A stretch of 64,000 nt of DNA from Monilinia fructicola (lineage: Eukaryota; Ascomycota; Leotiomycetes; Helotiales; Sclerotiniaceae), in assembly GCA_008692225.1 (NCBI GenBank), contig VICG01000003.1, positions 2,783,501 to 2,847,500 of the forward strand. Direction: 5' to 3'. The translations under genes and the position numbers were made by a program. The notes beneath the pieces are model-generated. The model made no database searches, was not told the origin of the DNA, and saw nothing but the letters and a program-made list of their open reading frames with translations. Of this stretch, positions 47,570-58,886 are shown in pieces. Each line of letters opens with the position of its first letter. Within the stretch, counting starts at the first letter, position 1.

Positions 47570-48101
47570 TTTTTGGGGGAGTTGAGGTTGAAGGTTCGGC
47601 TGGGGAGTGTTGGGAGAGTTCGGAGAGGAGTTTAAGGGTTTGTAGGTTTAGGAGTTTGAGGGTTTGAGAGTTTGGGAGTTTGGGAGTTTGAGTGTATGGA
47701 ATTGGTACTGAGAGAGAGAGCAGTGAAAGTACTAAATGTTCTGTGGTTGGATGTCATGTGAGATTTCTATTTTATGACCTTTCATTGAACATTTGTGAAA
47801 AAAAAGTTTGGTGTGACGAGATGAATGTGGAATTAATTACGTAGAGAAATTTAAGGTTGTCTGCGGCCGCATTGATAAGAAAATGGTGACGGACGATAAG
47901 AAGGCGGTGGCAGAAATAGGGGAGTGTTCGTTTGGTCCTGAAGCCCTTGTTGAATTCTAGACCGGTGAGCATTGTGACTTTGAGATTGAAACCAGGAATC
48001 GCATTACATATCATACGTTGCGATATTGAGAATATTGGTCGTTGATTAGAGCTTCGGTGGTGGATCTATGGGATAGACACGAATAGGGTATCTACACAAA
48101 G
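47570..48101. promoter_or_regulatory. divergent promoter of the SET gene and the TRAPPC13 gene
   Basis: G-rich repeats (GAGGGTTTG, GAGTTTGG) at about 47630-47690 and a GAGA run at about 47710 lie near the SET start. A minus-strand frame at 47772-48014 is open for 80 codons but has no recognisable domain. Confidence 0.45.
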
Positions 48102-49362
48102 ATGTCGCATCAACGGGCAACGTCGACACTGGATGGGGTTAAGGAACCGCATGCTGTTAGTTTGAAGGTTTTGAGGTGTGTTGTGTTTGCTTGTTCCCTT
48201 CTGGTCTGATGATAGAGTTATGATTAATACTAATTGCTTTACTTTAGACTGTCTCGTCCATCTCTTTCAATTCAGCATCCGCTTCCCACACCGTCCCCTT
48301 CACCTCCACCCAATCTCTTCCTTCCCGCACCTCCGCTTCTCTCTCATATCCTTCTCCAGAACCTTCGAATTTCATCCTCTCACCTCTCCTCACTTTACCA
48401 CCAGTATTTGGATCTGCATATGTGGGAGAGACGTTTAGCTGTACTCTATGCGCCAATAATGAACTCTCCCTCCACTGTCCGCACCCGCGCAAACCTACAC
48501 TTCTCCAGATATCGAGGGCTCACCTAATACACAAAGATAATATCGAACATAACCCTCAATGCAGAAATGAAGATTCCCTCCACCCCAACACCCATCTCAC
48601 TTTCCTCTTTCCGGCCCATCTCCTGCTCCAACTTCCACCACTTCAAACGACGATACTCCAGAAGTACCAACAACCTCGCAAAGCACCTCCAAAAAGTCCT
48701 CCACTTCGACCTCAAGGAAGAAGGATCTCACGTTCTCGCCGTCACAGTAACTTACACCGAGTCATCTCCCTCTTCACCCCCTCGCACCCGCACCTTCCGC
48801 AAACTATACCAATTCATCTGTAAAGGGTGTCTCGTCGTCCGCACCAAAACCGGTCCACTACCCTCGTCAAAACCTACCTCCTCAAACCGCTCCTCAACAT
48901 CTACCCCTCTAGCTCTCCAGCCAAAGAAACTAAACGCAAGAGGAGATATGCATTAGAAGCGCAGCTTGAAAATGCAACAGAAGACAACCCCATCACGTTA
49001 ACTTTGGTCCATCTAACAACCTACCAAGGCTTCAACGCTACGAGTTTAAACTGGGAGGTTGTCGTTGCGGATTCAGAGGGCGACGAGGGATGCGAGACGG
49101 AATTGGAACGGCCGGTTTAGCGCCGGGGACATCCGACAAGTTTGTTTTCTGGTGGAGGAAAAGGATCCGGATGATGAGGAGGAGGAAAATCAAGAGGGGA
49201 AACAGGGAGCGGACGCCGAGAAAGAAAAGAGGGAGAGAGAGAAAGAACGGGAAATTGTAGATGGGGCGGTTGATCTTTGGTGTCTTGAGCATTGGATGGC
49301 GAGGCGCGATGGGGAACAAGGGGTTTTTGAGCACGGGAAATCTGGGCATTAGGCTCTCATGA
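48102..49362 (+). CDS. TRAPP complex subunit 13 homologue (DUF974), many indels
   Basis: TRAPPC13-type proteins belong to the TRAPP vesicle-tethering complexes at the Golgi. Exon 1 (48102-48175, MSHQRATSTLDGVKEPHAVS, then LKVLR) joins exon 2 at 48248 (LSRPSLSIQHPLPT). Conserved stretches, in three alternating frames, are VFGSAYVGETFSCTLCANNE, ISNITLNAEMKIPS, FDLKEEGSHVLAVTVTYTES, RTRTFRKLYQFICKGCLVV and RTKTGPL, RYALEAQLENATEDNPITLT and the C-terminal GVLSIGWRGAMGNKGFLS with TGNLGIRLS, ending with TGA at 49360-49362. These are diagnostic of DUF974. Frame changes are needed near 48345, 48465, 48535, 48640, 48760, 48830, 49120 and 49270. The protein would be about 380-400 aa. Confidence 0.86.
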
Positions 49363-52300
49363 TTTTTGGGCATGTTGTTGCGGGCATCGGGTCTTGTCGT
49401 GAGGGAGCGCAACGTCGCATGTGCAGTCCATGGGCAATTGATCAATGTAGACTCGGAGCAGATTACCTTTTACTTAACGCGAGCGAGGAAGGACATCCCG
49501 AAAGGAATTTGAGTAGAGAACGTCAATTGTCACCGCAAGGAAATATCCCATCGCAATGAAGTGGTCCCTAGCTTGCGGCGTAAGATCACATTCACCTGCA
49601 CCGGCACAAGGACTGTAGAACGAAATGTCACGTCACACGCTTATTTTTGCTCCTAAGAGACGAGTTGGATCCGGATATAGGAGTCGGGCGCATGATGCAT
49701 AGGTTCATTCCCTCGACGTCTCTCGATTATGGGATGGTAGTCTGGAGAGAACCTATGCATCCATCTGTGTCTTACCCGCCGGGATCATGTATCTGGAGGA
49801 TTTTGGGACGATGCAATGATCGGATGATGGCTGGGAGTGGGGAGTTGGGAGTGGGGAGTGGATAGTGGATATTTGCGAGTGCAGCTGGCGTGACCGTTTT
49901 CGCGAGGTTGGCCCACGGGAAAGCTCATATCTCTCCCTCGTTGGTGCTGTTGTGGGATTCCGATCTTTTTGCTAGTTCTTCATCTCGATCTTCGTTCTTG
50001 CTCTTTCGTCACGTGTTATCTTTTATAGTTAGTAGGGGGTTATTGACGGGGTACGGATGCAGTATGCGGGATGCGGGATGCGGTACGGCCTCCTGCAGAC
50101 TTGGATTTCACGGCGGATATCAGATATTCGATGACGATCTCCGGTTGGCATCTCTTGATGCGGGTCTGGAGGTGACTTGTGTGTTGAAGTGGCTTGGGAA
50201 CGTTCACTTGAGTCGTTTGTCTTCGTTCGTTTGTCTTCTGCTTGGTGTTCTGTTGGGGCGGGTATGCTTGAGTTTGGATGTGCTTGGTTGCCATAAGGTT
50301 ATAGGTTGCCTGGCGGGGAGGGGGAAGGATGATTTGTTCTGTTCTTGTAGTGTGTGCAGCTGTAGTTGCAGCCACCGTAATACTTATCGGAATAGGTGGA
50401 TGGTAGCTTTTGCTGGGGGGAGTGGCTAGATTTGGGTTGTAGTGTGTGTGTGGATGCTGGGGTGGAGAGGGTGGAGATGGAAGAGGTGGTATTGGATGGT
50501 TGTTGTTATCGTTGGGATGCACATTATTGATTCTATGGTTAGGGTATCAGGGGTATCTAGGTGTGGGTATGGATGTGGAAGATGTTGGAAAGCAGGGAAA
50601 TGTCGATGTGTGGAAAAAGAAAGGAGCAAAGAAGTCAGGGAGTAAGAAAGATTGAAACTCAAGAAACAAAAAAATGAGTAGGAGCTGAATGGATGGATGG
50701 AGGAGACGTAAGCGTAATGAATTTATGTAAGAATTTGTGAGAATATCCATAGTAGAGTTTGGGAAATATCTTTTTCGTAGTAACTTATAAGTCATTAATA
50801 ACTTCCGCCTGCAACTTGAAGAGAGGCTAAAAAAGTGATTTTTGGATGTAACCTCATAACTTACCATACAACCGGCACTAAGCTCCTCATTAGCTTATGA
50901 ATTTCCAACGGGAGGATATCGGAATGAAATCAATTTCTGGTATTGAATCTGTCACGCCCCATTCTCCAGCCAACCAATTCTCGCCATCGCGTCTCCGCCA
51001 GAAGTTAAGAGGTTGGCGCATCTGCTCGAATCTCACTTTTCTTTATTCTGGAGACTTTAAAAATTTGATTGTCTTATCATACAGATTGCCTCACGGTGAC
51101 GTTCAATGCGAGCGATTTCCTCAGCACCCATACTCCCTGTGCATTTGCACATCCCACAATACTTTGCACATGCATGGGATAACCACAGAATTAGTCTCCA
51201 TCTCGCCAGGATGCGCTGCGCTTTCCTCCTCTACTTACCTACCGGTCATGAGAATCCGTCCCCGAACCCCCCCCCGCGATTTCTGGACCGCTCTCCGCTT
51301 GTTCTATGCATGTAGGGATATCTCGCTCTGCAGCTTCATCGATCACTAGTATCTCGTGAGCTAAGCCACACCATACCCACACCCCAGGCGGCTGCATGCA
51401 TCTCTTCTTCGAGGGATATTGTGTCTATGATTTCCGCCGCGTGCACATCGTGCGGGATCTCTCCGGACAGCTCGGGAAAGGTTGTTTGCGGTCCGCTTCC
51501 CGGATCAGACGCGAGACGCGGCGGTTGTTCTGCGTGGAGAGTATCGCGGCGATCGTTTGGGGGCCGTCCCTTTCTTGCGCGGCGTGATCGCGATGGATCA
51601 TGCGTTGCGCCATCCGTGCAGGGCTTGTTGCGCTGGTCGGTGTATAGCGCTGTGCTGTGCTGTGCGCTGTACTGTGCGATGTTTTTGTTCGGTCTTTGCA
51701 TCGTGGGCTTGAAGTATTCGTGACCGGAGAAGCGGATCTTTTGGGGTTATTTTGTTTGCGTGAATTCCTTTTGGGTTGTTGGTCCTGGTGGTGAGGTTTA
51801 GGTTGTGGGGGGCGGACGGAGGGGTCTGGTGTTGGTTGGTGATGCTAATTGTTCACAGTACTTCTGTCAATAGTGTGAAGGTGACTGGAAGAGCATTCTC
51901 GCGTTGGAGAAAATGGAAACGACTTTAATGGGAATGGGAATGGTAACAGTAACCTCATGGGATCACAAAGAAGACAATATGATCGGATGCAGATCTTGTT
52001 GTAGCTTCTACCGGGCGGAACATTTACCGAGCAATGGATCTCTCCATGTTTGGTTTTTACTTCAAGCTAATCAACAATCAGCAATCATTCTCATCTCATT
52101 ATTTCAATCTTCCAAGGTTCCAAGGTTCATGGCTCCCCAAATCAAAAGGTCCTTCCATCGCGCAATTGAGCTTAACCCCTCCCCCACACAAAAAGATTAC
52201 AAATAACTTTCCCCATCCCTGGAATTAGTCCCATAGTCTAATAACGATGCAAGAAAAAAATAAAAAGTCCAAAGTCTCCTGCTTTCCCGTCTTGGTCTGC

Positions 52301-52379
52301 CCAAACTTTTGACTCCGTATCTCCATTCCTCATCTCCAATCCCCATCCAATCCCCATCCAATACCATCCCAAACCCACC
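49363..52379. other. 3-kb region without a gene I can identify
   Basis: GC-rich patches at about 50040-50340 and 51400-51720 give long but overlapping open frames on both strands (for example 50040-50522 minus, 51336-51701 minus, 51421-51723 plus). None has a recognisable domain. Given the indel density of neighbours, a broken gene could be hidden here. GGGAGTGGGGAGT-type repeats lie at about 49835-49875. A GACTCCGTA variant of the recurring motif is near 52310. Confidence 0.4.
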
Positions 52380-53610
52380 ATGTCTCCCTACGCACCCCCG
52401 CCCAAAACCCCCCGCGGAACCGCAACGTCACAAGACCGCCGACGCTCTTCTCCCCTCACCATCCGCAGCCTCACGTCCAAAACCCGCATCTGGGTAGCCC
52501 CCATGTGCATGTACAGCGCCAACGCCGGCCACCTCAGCGACTCCACCTCGTGCACCTGGGGGCGTTTGCGTATCGCGGCGCGTCCCTCACCATCAATCGA
52601 GGCGACGGCCGTGCGCCCCGAGGTCGCATCTCCCCCCCGCGATGCAGGGCTGTGGGACGATGCGCAGGTGGCGGGCTTCAGGCGCGTCGCCGATTTTGCC
52701 CACGGCCAAGGCCAGAAGATTGGCGTTCAGCTGGCCCACGCGGGCAGGAAGGCGAGTACGCTGCCGCCGTGGTGGTGCGAGGGGAAGAGCGCCGTGGCCG
52801 AGGAGAAGGATGGGGGGTGGCCTCAGGCGGTCAAGGGGGTGAGCGCGTTGAGGTGGGGCGAGGGCTATGCGGAGCCGAGTGAGATGACGCTCGAGGTCTT
52901 CGGGATGTGTGGCTGCGTTTCGCGATGTTGCAAAAAGGGCCGTCGAGGCGGGCATCGACGTGATTGAACCCCATGGTGCGCATGGATATCTGTTGATTCT
53001 CTCTGAGTCCTGTTACGAATAAGAGAACGGATCGTTATGGGGTAGTTGGGAAAACAGAACGAGGTTGTTGATTGAGACGATTAAGGCTGTGAGGAGTGTG
53101 ATTCCAGAGGGGATGCCTTGCTGCTGCGAATCAGTGCCAGGAATGGCTGGACGGCGTCGAGAGTTGGGATGTTCCCGATACTATCAGATTGGCAAAAGCT
53201 ACTCCCGGCACTTGGTGTCGATTTACTCGATGTCAGTTCCGCCGGCAATTCCCAACGCAAAAGATAGGTATGCATACCGATTACCAGATTAGTATCCGCC
53301 GGGGAAATTCGGGCGGCATTGCATAAAGAAGGCATTAAAGATCTCAAGATCGGCTGTGTGGGAATGATACCGAGGCAGAAGCGGCGAAATCACACTTGGA
53401 GGATGGGCCGGCCACATATCCGAACGCGGGGAGAGACGGTGATGTTACGGATGAACAGGGGAAGATTGCAAAGGCGGATGTGTGTTGGTTGCTCGACAGT
53501 TTATGAGGGAACCTGAGTGGGTTTTTAGAGTGGCGTATAGATTGGGTGTGGATGTTCAATGGCCAGTTCAGTATCTAAGAGCGGGGTTCTTGAAGGGAAG
53601 TGTTATCTAG
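52380..53610 (+). CDS. NADH:flavin oxidoreductase of the OYE/YqjM type, many indels
   Basis: An FMN-binding ene-reductase. From the ATG at 52380 it reads LTIRSLT, then IWVAPMCMYSANAGHLSD (the APMCMYS motif with the Cys of YqjM-like enzymes). A second frame gives FHLVHLGAFAYRGASL-like sequence, then DAGLWDDAQVAGFRRVADFA and GVQLAHAGRKAS. Further on are IEPHGAHGYL, RTRLLIETIKAVRSVIPEG and, in other frames, WLDGVESWDVPDTIRLAK, DLKIGCVGMI, KADVVLVARQFMREPEW-like sequence and YRLGVDVQWPVQYLR, ending near 53610. All YqjM-family landmarks are present in order. The frame changes roughly every 100-150 bp. The 5' half is GC-rich compared with its surroundings. About 400 aa expected. Confidence 0.85.
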
Positions 53611-53699
53611 GATGGGAATAGATGAGTGGCGCTCACAGATAAATCAACCTTCGATATGTGATAGAAGTATCCATTGGTAGTAGAGAATTTCTATTTTCG

Positions 53700-54950
53700 T
53701 CTAGATGAAGCTAAAGTCTATGGATATCAAAATAACGTTCCCGCCCAAAGTCCATGCAGGTTCAGTTTTCACGGCTCAACGTTCCCACTCTCCCCACACT
53801 CGCTTCACCCTTCTCACCCTCAAACCACACAATTCACCCGTTCCCCTCAAATACTCTCAAAAATGTTCCAATGGCCCACACATTCTCCTGACTATCCTCC
53901 AAAACCACGCCACATGCGGGTAACCGTTCAAATTCCTGAACCCTCTCGACGCCCCTCCCCTCCAAAGCTTCCCCCCTCTCACAGGCTCCCTCTCAAAAAT
54001 ACCGTCGCCGCCCCAAGATCTCGCTCGATCCAACGCCCCCGCAAGATCCCCCTCATTCACCACGCCGCCGCGCGCAACATTGACGAGATGGCGTCGCGGC
54101 GCATGAGCGCCAGTTCGGGGCCCGCAACAGGTTGTGCGTCGAGGGCGCGAGGGGGCATGCGAGGATGAGCGTGGTTTTGGGCAAGGATTCAGCGAAGGGG
54201 ACCGGCCGGCCGGGTCTGCGCAGCGGGAACGGATTTCGCTCGGAGATCTGGACGCGCAATGCCGAGGGCTTGGCAGAGGTTGAGATGGTGGTTCTGGGCT
54301 TGGGTCAGTCGGGGGGTGTTCGCTCCCTGCTTGGTTTGGGGTCACGTTTCAATTTTTCTTGTCGTGGCAATCACGTTACTTTGGGGAACGGATGCCGACG
54401 CGATAAGAGATGATGGGATCGACGCGCAAGAGAGAAAGGCACAAGGAGAAGAAGGAAAGGGAATGAAGTCCCCTACCGATTTTCCTCCCCCAATAATCCC
54501 CACCACCTCCGATGAACATCCCGAGCTCCCCCTCCTCAAAGGTTCAATCCCCCAATTCCGGTCCAGCCTCTCCCACTCCCACCTCTCATCGTCCATCAGC
54601 ATCCGCACCACATCCCTCTTCACGGCAAAATACAACGCAAGCGCGTGTTCCGCCACGCTCGGTATTCGTATCGGGCATATTAGAACTTGGATGCCATGTT
54701 CCCGACAAAGGCGAGATCGACGTGGTTTGTCCGAGATGTGATTGATGATGAGTTTGAGCTGTTTTGGGGGGAGGAGTGATAGCGTTCAGCGGTTAGGGGG
54801 CACAGGGAGGTGAGAGATGGTTGGGTGCTGAGCGGGTGGATGCTGGATGGTGATGTGTATCCGTAGGGAGTGTTAGGGGAAGAAGTTGGGGGGAGGGTGG
54901 TATTCGAGTCGAGTAGACTATGTTTCTCCGGCGGAGTGGACAATTTTGAA
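53700..54950 (-). CDS. D-isomer-specific 2-hydroxyacid dehydrogenase, heavily frameshifted; ends approximate
   Basis: An NAD(P)-dependent oxidoreductase of the glycerate/glyoxylate/phosphoglycerate dehydrogenase family. On the minus strand the pieces read HVDLAFVGNMASK, SVAEHALALYFAVKRDVVRM, a glycine-rich nucleotide loop SEVVGIIGGGKSVG, ESLPKTTLILACPLAPSTH with NLL (the substrate-domain segment), LVNVARGGVVNEGDLAGALD (family signature with the catalytic Arg) and YPHVAWF, which fits the SPHVAW catalytic-His motif. Frames alternate several times, and neither start nor stop can be fixed. The N-terminal third (above 54740) is poorly defined. Local GC content is high at 53950-54300. Confidence 0.7.
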
Positions 54951-57900
54951 GGTTGGGTTGGTGGGTTGGGCGGGTCACGGGAAGGTTTGTGAAGGGTACC
55001 GGTGTGGATTGAGGGTGATGAAGAGAGGAAATTTTATTGTGTGGATAGGGGGGAGATGCGGGGCTAGAGAGATTAAGAAAGATAAAGAGAGGGAAGTGAG
55101 TGTTCGTCAAGAAGAGTTAAGATTAATGTCGTTGATGTTATATGATACACTGCAGCGTCTATTCGTATTGATTAGACGAACAGATAGTTGAATTAGTGAT
55201 TTAGCTAGTTCAATAGTTGATGGAAACATTTGCCACTGCCGAGTATTCGGGATGATAAAATCTTCAATATTAACCACGGTTATAACCCATTATACAACCT
55301 TTCTACCATGGCTTGGGTAGAGGATAATGCAGACCATTAAAAAGGCCTTCATTCAGATATCTTGGATTCCATGGATATCAAGTGATTACTCCATACAGCA
55401 TTTTAGATTCAAGAAAAAGAAGGGCGGAAAAGTAAGACCCAAGAAAAATCGACACAGTTAAAGAGTCGAAATATCTTCCTTCAACAGCAAAACGAAACTC
55501 CAACATCCGGAAATATATCTTCTTCCATCTACCATCATTTCACTCATGATACTTTCTATCCACGGAGAAGATTCTCTCCAATTTTTTGCCCTGGAGTTGT
55601 AATATATAAAGCTCAAGGCGTGTATTTGTATGTATGTCCACGGGTATCCATCGAGTATATTCATTCTAAAAGAATAACAACATCACCAGCGTTCATCATA
55701 CAAGAGAGGAAACAAGAAGCATAAAGCAACAAACGAATAAAACAAAAAAAATACAACAGTGGGATTCGCTGGTGGTCACACCCAACTACTAATCACCGAT
55801 CTGAAAGCTTGTGTATGGCAGAGCGGACGGGATGCCCAATTCTCTTCAGTCTATGGTCGTATGTGATCGTTTCTTCTGTGGGTGTGGTTATAACATACAG
55901 ATTGAAAAAGGAGAAAACTGATTTGGAGTCGTGGGAGATAATATAAGCCAGTTTCCATGAAGGGGTTACAGTATATTACATTGAATGCATATTTCTTAGC
56001 GCATATAGAACTGTCCAGATACCTCCTATTAGATCCTCTCTGAAACCCTTGCTATGTTTTTTCCCGCTTTTTGAGCTCTCGCTGCGGCTGAGCCCCAAGT
56101 AGTGTCCGTTTTGTATGGTAGAATCTCAATTCACTGGTGGTTGATCATGACTGGTAGCATGCTGAGGGATCGAGAGCAATGCGTGTCAAGCATCAAGCTC
56201 AAGTTATACACTTATCATCATATATCCCACGTCTCAATCAAACCAAAGAACCTCACCCTAAAATATAGAACGAATAACACAGCATAGACCCAACCCACGA
56301 TATCATCCATCGCCAAATCCAACCGACAGCCTCCCCTGCCTCTCGCAAACCACCGCTAAACAGTAAGCGAATTCCCAAGCCCGCAGCAAATCTATTTCCA
56401 TGTTACAGCAGCACGCCGATCCTCCCCACTCCCCATCATCGATCGATTCATGCATATCCGCAACCCCAAAAACGCACGGCAAGTCTAGAAGGAGGGAAAG
56501 GGGGAATAAATAAGCAAGAAAACACACACGCGACTCCACACACCATCCACCCGACAAAAACAGCCATGCGGTAGTATCTTCGCAGCTCTCCCCCGTGTCC
56601 ATCACCAGTTCAACCCACGCTCAGCAATGAGCTCGGCTTTGGGACAGATGCTGCGTCTCCGGGAGGACAGCGCGTGACAGGATGCGAAGCTCGCCACGGT
56701 ATCGTATCAGGCCGCGGGCTTATTTGCTTGGGGGGAACGAGGGGGGGGAGGGGGAGGGGGAGGGTTTATGGATATGGATGAACCTCATCTTCGCCATTCA
56801 CATTATTTATCTATCAATCTTGTTGGCCTATCTCGTTAGGATGGAGAGTAGAAATTGCTGTAATCATCTATTCTCCTATCTTTCCCTTTTCCTTTTCCTC
56901 TGCTCATCGCATTCCCCTCCCCATTTCCCCTCCCTTCCCCATTCATCTCCATCTCCATCCTCACTTCCTACTCCCATCCCTTCCCCTCACACCCACCCAT
57001 CCCACATTACCCCCCCCCCCCTCACACTACATATAAATCAAACAAAATTAAAATTAAACAAACCAAAGCAACAATATAACCCCCCCCCTTCCCCCTTCTC
57101 CCTACCCCCCTCACTCAATCAAAAACAAATCCTCCTCCCTCACCAATCCAACGGCAGAAGAACAAGCGACCAGAGAAAATAGCGCATAACATCCACAAGC
57201 ACGACAACCCCATGAGGAACCGCGAAGGAATTCCCAGAGATGAGGCGGAGAAAAAAGAAAATAAAGAAAGGAAAGGAAAAGAAAGAAAAGAAAAATACCT
57301 CCCATAAACAAACTTCCTGTATGAAAAAAAAAAAAAAAAAAAACTCAAACTCCCATTCCTAATTAATAATATCAAGAAATAGATATTAAATAATAACCAA
57401 TCGATAAATAAATAAATAAATAAATAAAAAATACAAATATAAAGAAACTCCATCAACAAACATCAACAACAACGACAAAAAAAAGAAAAAACCACCACCA
57501 CCACAACAACAACAACGACAAAACCTCCCCACCCACACCACCAAAAAATTACACAAAAAGCAAACGCCATAGATAGGTCTACCACCAACACATAATCAGA
57601 AAACAAACCCACCCAATTGAGAAACCGCGTCGAGAAGGAATGAAAGCGGAGACGTGAGCCAAAGATAAACATATCTAGATCGAGGGGTGGGGAGGGGGAG
57701 GGGGGGAGCTACGAGGACCTTCGAGGGGATGTTGGATTTGTAGAGGGGGGAGGGCGGACGACATGATTATAGTGGGAGGATGGCGATGGATGGATGAGAG
57801 AGAGAGAAAAAGTAGATACGTAATGGGATCCCTCCCCAACGTTGCGTTGGAGGGCCAGGTTCTTTATTAAGTACAGATGGACAAACGCCTATGAACGGCG

Positions 57901-58008
57901 ATGAAAAACGCCGAGCTATCATACAGGCAAGCAAGCAAGAAAGCGAGCGAGCAAAAACGAAACCGCATTAAAAAACCAGCACCACCCCGCTATGACGAAT
58001 AATAAGTC
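54951..58008. other. 3-kb region with purine/pyrimidine tracts, no supported gene
   Basis: Contains a G run at 56740-56764, a pyrimidine-rich tract at about 56865-57010 with a C12 run near 57010, an A20 run at about 57324-57343, AAAT repeats at about 57405-57430 and further G runs near 57690. Open frames here (for example 56682-57182 plus, 57115-57459 minus) are composed of few amino acids and are composition artefacts. The strong pyrimidine tract resembles a long 5' leader or promoter, but no gene start can be linked to it. Confidence 0.45.
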
Positions 58009-58542
58009 TCATGTATGGGAGTAATTTTCTTGGAACGCCATCCCTCCCAACGTAGAGTACGTGGGCGTAGGGACGCCGCAAAGACGGTGCTTTCGCCACC
58101 AGTTCGGTAGGGAGGGGAGAGCTGATGTGCGGTGCGTGCGGCGACGTGGGCTGAGGTGTTCTGGGGGGGAGAAGTGGGATGGTGCCAATCTCGTGTATGG
58201 GGGGACGTGGTCATCGTTGGACTGTAGATTGGGGCGTGCACGTGGTTGGCGTTGAGTCGCGTAGTTACGATGCTCGGTTGGTGCCAGATAGCTCGACGGG
58301 GTCGGGACGTGCGAGGGGAAGACTGGTAGGCTGAACGTGGCGTGGTTGAGCGATGTGTGGATTTGGGGATCGTAAGCGCGGTCGGGTCGCTGCGGGAACG
58401 CTTTGGATGCGTTTCCGGGGCTGTACGCGGGGCGATGGGGGCGGAGACTTCGGGCACGTGAGCTCGGCTTTGACGGATGCGAATGATGCAGAAGCATGTA
58501 GCTATGAGGCCAACGATTCAACCCCACTCGACAACATTCCAA
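58009..58542 (-). CDS. possible coding remnant, Pro/Ser/His-rich, unidentified
   Basis: A 177-codon minus-strand frame in a GC-rich patch. The middle reads DPQIHTSLNHATFSLPVFPS and ARPNLQSNDDHVPPYTRLAP, a low-complexity, probably disordered composition seen in regulators. An overlapping frame (57990-58457) is equally long, so GC content alone may explain both. No domain is visible. Confidence 0.25.
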   Translation of the reverse strand: MECCRVGLNRWPHSYMLLHHSHPSKPSSRARSLRPHRPAYSPGNASKAFPQRPDRAYDPQIHTSLNHATFSLPVFPSHVPTPSSYLAPTEHRNYATQRQPRARPNLQSNDDHVPPYTRLAPSHFSPPEHLSPRRRTHRTSALPSLPNWWRKHRLCGVPTPTYSTLGGMAFQENYSHT

Positions 58543-58886
58543 CTAATTGCGCTGGGGCAACTTTCCGGGAGAATGAGGCGTTGACGATCCAGTCGGGTGG
58601 TGATGGCTCTAGGTGTACGATCTACTGCAGATGCTTTTCGTTGGAATAGAGACTCCGGTCGTTATTTGGAAACCGGCAGACGGTGATTTCATGGTCGCGC
58701 ACCTTAGGACCTGCATCAATGTCAGCGTTGTACTGCGCAATTAGGTTCGTTCATTCAATACTTACGACCCCCCACGACAGATAATATGGCGGAAGGTACA
58801 GCATATGTGGTCAGATCGTTGATAATGTGTTCCATGAAGCGCAATTTGCCGCGGGTCATTTAAATCGAGATAGCGTTCCCAAGAAT
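58543..58886. other. intergenic
   Basis: No gene supported. A plus-strand frame that begins inside the preceding feature (58353-58649) has no recognisable content. Confidence 0.4.

Noticed and set aside
50040..50522. 160-codon minus-strand Pro/Thr/Gln-rich frame, and the opposing 179-codon frame at 49890-50429
   Set aside because: Both are open over the same GC-rich patch, neither has a domain, and the composition explains the openness.
51336..51723. Overlapping frames on both strands in a GC-rich patch
   Set aside because: Four mutually exclusive frames are open and none shows a recognisable protein. A broken gene remains possible but cannot be supported.
52380..54950. Bacterial contamination as source of the GC-rich OYE and dehydrogenase genes
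   Set aside because: Flanking genes are fungal, the sequence is continuous, and both enzyme families are common in fungi. Composition alone is not enough.
56682..57459. Pro/Ser-rich plus frame and Phe/Leu-rich minus frame
   Set aside because: They mirror a pyrimidine tract and adjacent homopolymer runs.
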